The notes beneath the pieces are model-generated. The model was not told the origin of the DNA, did not search any database, and saw only the letters and a list, made by a program, of their open reading frames with translations. A stretch of DNA of 64,000 nt, from the NCBI RefSeq assembly GCF_020023735.2, contig NZ_CP076444.2, positions 1,751,501 through 1,815,500 on the forward strand, read 5' to 3'. The translations under genes and the position numbers were made by a program. Source of the DNA: Mycoavidus sp. HKI (GTDB lineage Bacteria > Pseudomonadota > Gammaproteobacteria > Burkholderiales > Burkholderiaceae). The stretch's first letter is position 1. Every line of letters begins with the position of its first letter. Below, piece by piece: positions 57,184 through 64,000 of this stretch.

Positions 57184-59013
57184 TTAGGAACCGCCATTTA
57201 ACTCAAGCGGGCAGGTGCGCGCCTTTAGCCATTCTCGTGCAGCCCCGCTAACATGAGGCGCAAGCCGTGCATGCACCATTCTATGGTAGTCATTAAGCCA
57301 AGTTATGTCGCTAGCATTTAATAGGCTTGGCTCAATACAGCGTGTGTCAATCGGACATAACGTCAGGGTTTCAAATTCGAGGAATTCGCCAAATTCAGTA
57401 GGTGGCGCAGAGCGTGTTAACACCAGGTTTTCAATCCGTATGCCCCATTGCTCTGGCCGATAAATCCCCGGCTCAATTGAGGTGATCATGCCGGCTTCCA
57501 TGGCGGTAGTAGGCTCAGCGGCCGCATAATGGGAAATAGCGTGCGGGCCTTCATGCACATTCAAAAAATACCCCACGCCATGGCCAGTACCGTGTCCATA
57601 GTCCACCCCTGCCGCCCAAATCGGCGCGCGCGCCAGCGCATCTAACATGGGCGCGCGAATAAAACGGGGAAAACGTGCGGCAGACAGCGCAATCATGCCT
57701 TTTAAGACGAGCGTAAAATCGTGCTTTTGCGCGGCGCTCGGGATGCCCACAGGCACCACGCGCGTAATATCGGTGGTTCCCCCCCAATACTGTCCGCCTG
57801 AATCGATCAACAATAGTCCTTGCCCCGCGATGGTGGCATGTGCCGCCGTTGACGCGCAATAATGCGGCATCGCTCCATTCGCGTTAAAACCTGCAATCGT
57901 ACTAAAACTGAGGGTCACAAAACCCGGCCGGCGCGCACGCGCAGCACTCAGTTGCTCGTCAATGGTTAACTCGGTAATCTCCTCATGACCGAGCGCTTGC
58001 TCAAACCAGGCAAAAAATTCACACAAAGCAGCGCCATCTTGCTCCATCGTCGCACGAATATGCGCCACCTCAAGCTCGCTCTTACGAGATTTAAGTAAGG
58101 TGGATGGATTAATCGTTTCGATCAAGCTCACCTGAGCCGGAACATATTTGAGCATCTGATAATTGCTCCGGCGCGGATCGGCCAGTAACTTTGCACCAGT
58201 TGGCAGGCACGCCAATGCTGCGGCAGCCTGCTCATACGGCGCCAGAGTTACGCCATCGGCGAGCAGGGCGCGCTTGAGTGCCGCCGGCACTTTGCCGGCG
58301 GCAATAAATAAGGTTGCAGAACTTGGACCGATCAGGGCATAGGCTACAAACACCGGGTTATAGCTCACATCAGCCCCCCGCAGATTAAAAATCCACGCGA
58401 TGTCATCAAGGGTTGATAGCCAATGCCAATCCGCTCCCTGCGCACGGCTTTGGGTCCGTACGCAGGCCAGTTTAGCCGTGCGCGTCATTGAGATATATGG
58501 CGCCGGATGCTCAAACACCTCTGCTGTCGGTAAGGCTGGACGATCTCGCCAAATCTCAGCGAATAGATCAAGGTCTGTGCGTAACGTAATCTTGCGAGCA
58601 CTCAGTGCGCTCTGCAACGTCGACGCGGCCAAGACGCTGAGTACCAAGCCATCGACACCCACCACGCCGCCCGCTGGCACCTGCGTGGCGAGCCAAGCAA
58701 AATGCGCGTGTGCTTGACCTGGGACGATTTTCATTAAGGTGATGCCACTTCCTGCGAGTTGCGTATCGGCTTGACTCCAGTAACGGCTATCCACCCATAA
58801 ACCAGCGAAGTCTGCAGTCACGACTAAAGTACCCGCCGAGCCTGTAAAACCGGATAACCATGCGCGGCTTTGCCAGTGCATTGGCGGATATTCCGAAAGA
58901 TGCGGATCAGCCGATGGCACCAGATAGGCATCAAGGCCTGCCCGCTGCATCACGGCGCGCAATTGCGCAATCCGCTCAACCACAGGGGTGGTGGCTTGCT
59001 TGGTTAAATTCAT
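57184..59013 (-). CDS. pepP: Xaa-Pro aminopeptidase (M24B)
   Basis: Metallopeptidase that removes N-terminal residues preceding proline. The frame begins at 59052, but the ATG at 59013 has CAGGAG upstream and gives MNLTKQATTPVVERIAQLR, a 609-residue protein of the long three-domain type with two creatinase-like N-terminal domains. Metal ligands are visible in LLIDSGGQYWGGTTDITR, DYGHGTGHGVGYFLNVHEG and ITSIEPGIYRPEQWGIRIEN. It is divergent from hemA across 128 bp. Confidence 0.93.
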   Translation of the reverse strand: MNLTKQATTPVVERIAQLRAVMQRAGLDAYLVPSADPHLSEYPPMHWQSRAWLSGFTGSAGTLVVTADFAGLWVDSRYWSQADTQLAGSGITLMKIVPGQAHAHFAWLATQVPAGGVVGVDGLVLSVLAASTLQSALSARKITLRTDLDLFAEIWRDRPALPTAEVFEHPAPYISMTRTAKLACVRTQSRAQGADWHWLSTLDDIAWIFNLRGADVSYNPVFVAYALIGPSSATLFIAAGKVPAALKRALLADGVTLAPYEQAAAALACLPTGAKLLADPRRSNYQMLKYVPAQVSLIETINPSTLLKSRKSELEVAHIRATMEQDGAALCEFFAWFEQALGHEEITELTIDEQLSAARARRPGFVTLSFSTIAGFNANGAMPHYCASTAAHATIAGQGLLLIDSGGQYWGGTTDITRVVPVGIPSAAQKHDFTLVLKGMIALSAARFPRFIRAPMLDALARAPIWAAGVDYGHGTGHGVGYFLNVHEGPHAISHYAAAEPTTAMEAGMITSIEPGIYRPEQWGIRIENLVLTRSAPPTEFGEFLEFETLTLCPIDTRCIEPSLLNASDITWLNDYHRMVHARLAPHVSGAAREWLKARTCPLELNGGS

Positions 59014-59141
59014 TAAAATTAGCTCCTGTTTGACACACGCTCGATGAATCAATAAAAAGAATACTGCAGACGAAGAACATAAACATCAAGCAAAAGTTAG
59101 AAAAAGTTATAATTGCGTTATTCTTTTTAAAATACTTTCTA

Positions 59142-60446
59142 ATGCAACTGCTTGCCATTGGGGTTAATCATCACACGGCGCCTATCGCCTTGCGCGAGCG
59201 GCTGGCTTTTTCGGTTGAGCAGATCAAGCCGGCACTGCAGATGCTGAAATCCGCATGGCTTAAGCGCGAGCATGCGCAAATTAAGCATGGCGTCTCGCCC
59301 TCACTGCTGGAAGCGACGCTCCTCTCGACGTGCAATCGCACCGAAATTTACTGCGTCACACATGGCCAGACGGCACGTGAGCACGCCATTTCTTGGCTGG
59401 CAGAATATCATCAATTTCCGGCTGACAAACTCGCTTCTCATATTTACACCTTGCCGCAATCCGAGGCAGTCCGCCATGCATTTAGAGTTGCCTCAGGGCT
59501 TGATTCGATGGTGTTGGGCGAAACTCAGATTCTTGGGCAATTAAAAGAGGCAGTGCGCACCGCCGCTGAGGCCGGGGTGCTTGGCACTTATTTAAATCAG
59601 TTATTCCAGCGCACCTTCGCCGTGGCTAAAGAAGTTCGCGGCCAGACCGAAATTGGTGCTCACTCCATCTCCATGGCGGCGGCTGCAGTGCGGCTTGCGC
59701 AGCGCATTTTTGAAGATATCGCCAACCAACGTGTACTGTTCATCGGCGCAGGTGAAATGATCGAGCTCTGCGCCACCCACTTCGCCGCTCATAAGCCGCG
59801 TACGCTGGTGATCGCGAATCGCACTCCCGAGCGTGGCAAAAAATTGGCCAACCGCTTAAACGGCCAAGCGATCACTCTGTCAGAACTGCCTGCTCGGTTG
59901 CATGAATTTGACATCATTGTCTCTTGCACGGCCAGCACCCTGCCGATTATTGGCCTCGGCGCAGTCGAGAGTGCGTTGCGGGCGCGGCGGCGGCGGCCCA
60001 TCTTTATGGTTGACCTGGCGGTACCACGCGATATTGAACCTGAAGTGATGAAACTACAGGATGTCTTTTTATATACCGTTGACGACCTCGGCGCGATCGT
60101 GCGCGAAGGCCATGACTTACGACAAGCTGCCGTCACCCAAGCAGAAGCGATTATTGAAAGCCGGGTGCAGCATTTTATGCAATGGTTAGAAGCGCGTAGT
60201 GTCGTACCCGTGATTCGCGCGCTACAAAACCAAGCCGACACCTTCAAGCGCATTGAACTCGAACGCGCGCAAAAAATGCTGGCGCGCGGCAGCGACCCCG
60301 CTACCGTACTTGCCGCACTCGCTCAAGCCCTGACGAATAAATTCATGCACGGCCCAATGCAAGCGTTAAATCAGGCGCAAGGCGATAAACGCGAGCAGAT
60401 TACCGAACTGCTGACGCAGTTAATTAAGCAAACCAAGGCCGAGTGA
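59142..60446 (+). CDS. hemA: Glutamyl-tRNA reductase
   Basis: First enzyme of C5-pathway heme synthesis, reducing glutamyl-tRNA to glutamate-1-semialdehyde. The 434-residue protein opens [19 protein letters not shown] and has the catalytic Cys64 in [11 protein letters not shown], the NADPH-binding [15 protein letters not shown] and the dimerisation helix at the C-terminus. In relatives prfA and prmC follow; here the next genes are convergent cytochromes, so prfA must be elsewhere. Confidence 0.97.
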   Translation: MQLLAIGVNHHTAPIALRERLAFSVEQIKPALQMLKSAWLKREHAQIKHGVSPSLLEATLLSTCNRTEIYCVTHGQTAREHAISWLAEYHQFPADKLASHIYTLPQSEAVRHAFRVASGLDSMVLGETQILGQLKEAVRTAAEAGVLGTYLNQLFQRTFAVAKEVRGQTEIGAHSISMAAAAVRLAQRIFEDIANQRVLFIGAGEMIELCATHFAAHKPRTLVIANRTPERGKKLANRLNGQAITLSELPARLHEFDIIVSCTASTLPIIGLGAVESALRARRRRPIFMVDLAVPRDIEPEVMKLQDVFLYTVDDLGAIVREGHDLRQAAVTQAEAIIESRVQHFMQWLEARSVVPVIRALQNQADTFKRIELERAQKMLARGSDPATVLAALAQALTNKFMHGPMQALNQAQGDKREQITELLTQLIKQTKAE

Positions 60447-60502
60447 CGGGCCTTGAGGCGACTTGCGCACACCTATAACTTGCTCACTATATATACGCTA
60501 GC

Positions 60503-60565
60503 AGATTCAGCTCTGCTTGCTTTAGATTCAATTCTACTTGCTTTAGATTCAACTCTACTTGATCT
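60503..60565. repeat. Three tandem 21-bp repeats between hemA and a cytochrome c gene
   Basis: Units AGATTCAGCTCTGCTTGCTT(T), AGATTCAATTCTACTTGCTT(T) and AGATTCAACTCTACTTGATC(T) start at 60503, 60524 and 60545. They lie between convergent genes; no coding or terminator structure is evident. Confidence 0.8.
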
Positions 60566-60571
60566 GCTCAA

Positions 60572-60925
60572 TCATTTCTGCAAGATCAAATCGCTAGGCA
60601 ACGCTTGCAAATAGGCCGCAATATCGTGCAAATCCCGCTGAGATAGGCCCTGCATTTGCGCAATCATAATTGGATTATTGCGCCCAAAAAGCGGATTATT
60701 GCTGCCGACTTGATATGAGCGCATCGCAAAATAGGCATAGTCAGCATGCTGACCGGCAAGCTTAGGGTATTCAGGAGTGATCGGATGATTCATGCTCAGG
60801 CCATGACAAGCGGCGCAATTGTTACGTTCTACTAACAGCTTGCCATTGGCAATATCGGCAGCATCCGCGCGCACGCTCAGGTGCATTGCACCGATTGCCG
60901 CCAGCGCCAACAAAAACTTTTTCAT
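60572..60925 (-). CDS. Class I cytochrome c, periplasmic
   Basis: Small electron carrier of 117 residues. The frame opens at 60958, but the ATG at 60925 gives a clean signal peptide MKKFLLALAAIGAMHLSVRADA with cleavage near residue 22. The heme is bound by CAACHG, and the axial Met is probably in the PIMIAQMQGLS segment. The C-terminal helix DLHDIAAYLQAL is typical of c4/c553-like domains. It follows another small cytochrome by 62 bp on the same strand. Confidence 0.9.
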   Translation of the reverse strand: MKKFLLALAAIGAMHLSVRADAADIANGKLLVERNNCAACHGLSMNHPITPEYPKLAGQHADYAYFAMRSYQVGSNNPLFGRNNPIMIAQMQGLSQRDLHDIAAYLQALPSDLILQK

Positions 60926-60987
60926 CGTTCTTATCCCGTGTACTTTAAAAGGCACCAAAATTATTTATTTGGATGGTTTGGGCTCAA

Positions 60988-61317
60988 TCACTTTTGCGCC
61001 GCATAATACTCAGCAATGTCAGCGATATCCTGGTCACTCAGTGAAGCCGCAATCGCATACATGGTTGAATATTTACGGTCGCCATTCTTGTAACCGTGAA
61101 GCGCCATTTCAATGTATTTCGCATTCTGTCCACCGAGTATCGGCACCCGATAGACTTCAGGAAAAGCCGTGCGATAGCCGGCAATCCCGTGACAGCCAAT
61201 ACACATTGCCACTTTGTTTTGGCCAGCCTTTGCATTGCCGGTTATTTCGGTCGCAACGGCGCTGGCTGTGGCGGAGGAAAGCAGCACCAACGCAGCCATG
61301 GTAAGAGTTTTTTTCAT
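60988..61317 (-). CDS. Class I cytochrome c, periplasmic
   Basis: Protein of 109 residues with signal peptide MKKTLTMAALVLLSSATASAVA, heme motif CIGCHG, axial Met candidate in STMYAIAASLSDQD and the terminal helix DIADIAEYYAAQK. It is the first of a pair with the gene at 60572. Together they resemble a split c4-type dihaem cytochrome, but their oxidase or donor is not in the window. Confidence 0.9.
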   Translation of the reverse strand: MKKTLTMAALVLLSSATASAVATEITGNAKAGQNKVAMCIGCHGIAGYRTAFPEVYRVPILGGQNAKYIEMALHGYKNGDRKYSTMYAIAASLSDQDIADIAEYYAAQK

Positions 61318-61412
61318 AGGGCCCCAAGCGCAAACTAAAAACCGGGCTATTGTAGCTTGCTTGGCACTTAACCGTCCATATACAGACGCCCGGCATACCT
61401 TAACAGCGACAG

Positions 61413-62282
61413 CTAGCCATCGAGCGCGTCTATTTCTCGATGTCGCACCAAGACCTCCGCTTCACCCAGCAAACGCTGACCCAAAACTTGCGCAATATGG
61501 ACCGAGCGATGCTGACCGCCGGTACAGCCCACCGCCACGGTTAGATAACTGCGATGATCAGCACGAAAGCGCGGTAGCCAGGTCAGTAGAAAACGCTCAA
61601 TGTCATCAATAAACATTTGGACCTCAGGCAGCGCGTCCAAAAAATCAGCTACCGGCCGGTCTAGGCCCGTCAATAGACGGAGGCGCTCGTCATAATAGGG
61701 GTTGGGTAGCGCGCGCGCGTCAAACACAAAGTCGGCATCAAGCGGCAGGCCCCGTTTAAAGCCAAAGGATTCAAACATTAGCGTCATGCCCACATGCTCA
61801 TGCTCGATAAATTGCCTGACCCAAGCGCGCAGGGTATGCGCTCGCAGGTTACTGGTGTCAATCTGATGACCAAACGAAGTCAGGCTAGAAACCAACTCGC
61901 GTTCAGACTCTATGGCATCCGCCAACGAAGTTTGTCCACGAGCGGTATGGTCACTTGAATTTAACGAGAGTGGATGACGCCGCCGAGTTTCCGAAAAACG
62001 CTGAATCAGCGCTTGTGTGCTGGCATTTAAAAACAACACATGGACTTCGTGGCGGCCCTGCAAGACATCGACGATAGCGGGCAACTCGGCCAAAGAACTG
62101 CCAGAACGCGCATCGATCGCCACCGCGAGTTGCGTATAGCCATCGCGAGCTAAAAAATCGCTTAACTCCAATAGAAAACGGGGCGGTAAATTATCCACAC
62201 AATAATATCCCGCGTCTTCCAGCGCATTTAGCGCCACCGACTTACCAGAGCCAGAAATGCCCGTAATCAGAATAATCCGCAT
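61413..62282 (-). CDS. rapZ: RNase adapter protein RapZ
   Basis: Nucleotide-binding protein that in enterobacteria guides RNase E to GlmZ-type small RNAs to control glucosamine-6-phosphate synthase. The ATG at 62282 is preferred over 62309 and gives [21 protein letters not shown] with an intact Walker A. The motifs DNLPP, DARS and the C-terminal [13 protein letters not shown] follow. The product is 289 residues. It is the last gene of the hpf-ptsN-hprK-rapZ block. Confidence 0.95.
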   Translation of the reverse strand: MRIILITGISGSGKSVALNALEDAGYYCVDNLPPRFLLELSDFLARDGYTQLAVAIDARSGSSLAELPAIVDVLQGRHEVHVLFLNASTQALIQRFSETRRRHPLSLNSSDHTARGQTSLADAIESERELVSSLTSFGHQIDTSNLRAHTLRAWVRQFIEHEHVGMTLMFESFGFKRGLPLDADFVFDARALPNPYYDERLRLLTGLDRPVADFLDALPEVQMFIDDIERFLLTWLPRFRADHRSYLTVAVGCTGGQHRSVHIAQVLGQRLLGEAEVLVRHREIDALDG

Positions 62283-62295
62283 AGCAGAAAGCCGC

Positions 62296-63243
62296 CTATC
62301 GGTTTTCATTCATCGCCGCTCGTTGCTGCTCCATAAAATCCTGCAATGTATTAATCCCGCGCAACTGCAAAATTGTATTACGCACAGCAGCTTCAACCAG
62401 TACTGCCAAGTTCCGGCCTGCCGCGACTTGCAAAGTCACTTGGTTAATCGGCAACCCTAAAACATCTATCGCCTGCTTTTCCAGCGGCAGTCGCTGAAAC
62501 TCTCCATCGGGCCGGCGCACCAGCCGGACCGCGAGCTTTAGCTTCATTTTGCGGCGCACTGCTGTTTCACCAAAAATGGTCTTGATGTCGAGCAGACCCA
62601 ATCCTCGCACTTCAAGCAAATTTTGCAACAGTGGAGGGCAGCGCCCTTCGATAAAGTCTAAACCCAAACGCGTGAAATCCACCGCATCATCTGCGACCAA
62701 ACCATGGCCGCGGCTAATTAACTCTAGCCCAAGTTCGCTTTTGCCTAAGCCTGAGTCACCGGTGAGTAGTACCCCCATACCAAGGATGTCGAGAAACACG
62801 CCATGCATCGTGATAGAGGGCGCTAGAATACGTGACATATAAAGTCGCAGGCTATCAATCACCGCCGCCGCAGATATCGGCGTTGTAAACAGCGGCGTAG
62901 ATGAGCGTGTGCAGCGCAGCACCAAATCATCCGAGGCGTCAATGCCCCCCGCCACGACCAGAAACGGCGGCACCAAGGCAATTAATTCAGCCATTTGGCG
63001 CTGGCGCTCTTCATCGGATTGACGCGTGTAATACAACATCTCCGCTTCACCTAGTACTTGAATCCTATTTGGATGAATCAAGTTAAGGTGACCCACTAAA
63101 TCCGCGCTTGACGTTGCATGAGCTACGGTTTCGCTTGAGAAACCACGTTCCCAGCCTTCATGGCCGGCGAGCCAACTCAGTTTAAGCGAGGCTGCGTTAT
63201 CATCGAAAATACTTTGCGCATTAATGCCGTCTGACGAGTTCAT
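62296..63243 (-). CDS. hprK: HPr kinase/phosphorylase
   Basis: Phosphorylates and dephosphorylates the serine of the PTS protein HPr/NPr. The 315-residue protein has the Walker motif [16 protein letters not shown], the [11 protein letters not shown] strand and the C-terminal family motif [15 protein letters not shown] [17 protein letters not shown]. Its start overlaps the ptsN stop by 4 bp minus one base pattern ATGA, and rapZ follows after 13 bp. Linkage with ptsN and rapZ is standard in betaproteobacteria. Confidence 0.96.
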   Translation of the reverse strand: MNSSDGINAQSIFDDNAASLKLSWLAGHEGWERGFSSETVAHATSSADLVGHLNLIHPNRIQVLGEAEMLYYTRQSDEERQRQMAELIALVPPFLVVAGGIDASDDLVLRCTRSSTPLFTTPISAAAVIDSLRLYMSRILAPSITMHGVFLDILGMGVLLTGDSGLGKSELGLELISRGHGLVADDAVDFTRLGLDFIEGRCPPLLQNLLEVRGLGLLDIKTIFGETAVRRKMKLKLAVRLVRRPDGEFQRLPLEKQAIDVLGLPINQVTLQVAAGRNLAVLVEAAVRNTILQLRGINTLQDFMEQQRAAMNENR

Positions 63244-63716
63244 AGAGTGAGCGGATCGCTATCAGGCGTCCATTGAGTCAGAAAATGACGAATAGCTACT
63301 CTATCTTGCTCATGAGTCAAGGTGGCGCGAGCTTTTTGATCAGAGAGCAACTGCGCAATCTCAGACAGAATATCAAGATGGTGCTGAGTCGCTTGTTCAG
63401 GCACCAGTAAAAAAATCAAGAGCGCTACCGGCAACTCATCCGGTGCTTCAAATGGAATCGGCTCAGCGAGTCGAATAAAAGCGGCTAGTGGGTGCTTAAG
63501 CCCTGCGATACGCCCATGTGGAATAGCCACCCCCTGGCCCAAGCCGGTCGAGCCTAGCTGCTCGCGGGCAAATAAATTATCGGTAACCACGCTGCGCGCG
63601 ATCCCATGATGATTTTCAAAAATTAAACCGGCTTGCTCAAATACCCGCTTTTTGCTGGTTACAGCCAAATTCAAAACAACATTTTCAAGTGGTAATAGTT
63701 TGCTAAGGCGGTTCAT
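63240..63716 (-). CDS. ptsN: PTS IIA-like nitrogen regulatory protein
   Basis: EIIA-Ntr, the terminal phosphoacceptor of the regulatory nitrogen PTS, controlling potassium and other targets. The 158-residue protein keeps the phosphorylated His67 in [11 protein letters not shown] and the segment [16 protein letters not shown]. It overlaps hpf upstream and hprK downstream by 4 bp each, so the block is translationally coupled. Confidence 0.96.
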   Translation of the reverse strand: MNRLSKLLPLENVVLNLAVTSKKRVFEQAGLIFENHHGIARSVVTDNLFAREQLGSTGLGQGVAIPHGRIAGLKHPLAAFIRLAEPIPFEAPDELPVALLIFLLVPEQATQHHLDILSEIAQLLSDQKARATLTHEQDRVAIRHFLTQWTPDSDPLTL

Positions 63717-64000
63717 TCTATCTGGTGTTTAATGGCTTCATGATGATGATTTTGTATCTTTCCTTTATAGCGAATCACTTGACGGTCAAGTTTATCGATC
63801 AGCAAATCGATCGCCGTATAAAGATCGCCCTCTGTGGTTTCAGCAAAAATATCTTTACCCTTTAGTCGCAGTTTAATTTCTGCTTTTTGGCGTTTATTTT
63901 TATCTTTATGATTATCGAGCGCTAACACCACCGCGCCATCAATCACATGATCAAAATGACGTGTCACTCTTTCCAATTTATTGACCACGTATTCACGTAA
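63713..64000 (-). CDS. hpf: Ribosome hibernation promoting factor, C-terminal part (runs off the window)
   Basis: The frame remains open to base 64000, giving 95 residues that begin [20 protein letters not shown]. These belong to the HPF/YfiA fold that dimerises or inactivates ribosomes at rest. The first 15 or so residues lie beyond the window. The short length with a [11 protein letters not shown] tail indicates the short HPF type. An internal GTG at 63988 is not the true start. It precedes ptsN in the usual rpoN-hpf-ptsN order. Confidence 0.93.
   Translation of the reverse strand, partial: LREYVVNKLERVTRHFDHVIDGAVVLALDNHKDKNKRQKAEIKLRLKGKDIFAETTEGDLYTAIDLLIDKLDRQVIRYKGKIQNHHHEAIKHQIE

Overview
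The window is a piece of a betaproteobacterial chromosome of the Burkholderiaceae. This is inferred from near-standard Burkholderia gene order in several blocks: uvrC-pgsA; earP-efp; nagZ-acpS-pdxJ-recO-era-rnc-lepB-lepA-mucD; fabF-acpP-fabG-fabD-fabH-plsX-rpmF-yceD; rluC/rne; hpf-ptsN-hprK-rapZ. Base composition looks clearly less GC-rich than free-living Burkholderia. Parts of normally fixed operons are missing, and there are insertion sequences and a giant NRPS gene. That combination resembles the reduced fungal endosymbionts of this family (Mycoavidus, Glomeribacter, Mycetohabitans), but the genus cannot be settled from the sequence alone.

Layout. 1-3.0 kb: start of an ABC-F ATPase gene, pgsA, uvrC. 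3.3-5.0 kb: an AT-rich orphan lipoprotein gene. 5.1-7.5 kb: earP and efp (an arginine rhamnosyltransferase and its substrate, with Arg32 visible) and a secreted DUF3455 protein. 7.5-16.5 kb, minus strand: a dense housekeeping run from mucD/degP to nagZ, covering envelope proteolysis, translation, RNA processing, repair, B6 and ACP activation. Between mucD and the next gene only an 18-residue fossil of the sigma-E C-terminus remains, where rpoE-rseA-rseB normally lie. 16.7-23.7 kb, minus strand: the type II fatty acid synthesis operon with rpmF and yceD. 23.8-25.1 kb: maf and a tetrapyrrole-methylase-like gene.

25.2-48.6 kb is an accessory island placed inside a normally conserved stretch (methyltransferase to sppA). 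It encodes on one strand an MIO-type phenylalanine aminomutase/ammonia-lyase-like enzyme with an unusual TSG triad, a 5606-residue five-module NRPS (C-A-T repeated five times, then TE), a CmcH/TobZ-type carbamoyltransferase, and a class I methyltransferase. The methyltransferase gene is cut in two by an IS982-family element with a clean 6-bp target duplication. Modules 3 and 5 read as threonine (DFWNIGMVHK) and are nearly identical copies. Module 1 has a phenylalanine-like pocket. Condensation domains 2-5 carry the dual epimerisation/condensation signature. A plausible product is a short, N-acylated or aryl-bearing, threonine-containing pentapeptide rich in D-residues and probably carbamoylated. 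The 5' region of the NRPS gene is echoed, including ten codons, just upstream of the aminomutase gene. The far edge of the island holds an IS110-family fragment.

48.7-64 kb returns to core genes: sppA, a repeat-rich DUF1640 coiled-coil membrane protein, rluC, rne with an arginine/glutamate repeat tail, a DUF2863 gene, an orphan LuxR-type response regulator behind a large inverted repeat, pepP, hemA, two small cytochromes c, and the nitrogen-PTS block rapZ-hprK-ptsN-hpf. No tRNA, rRNA or CRISPR array was recognised.
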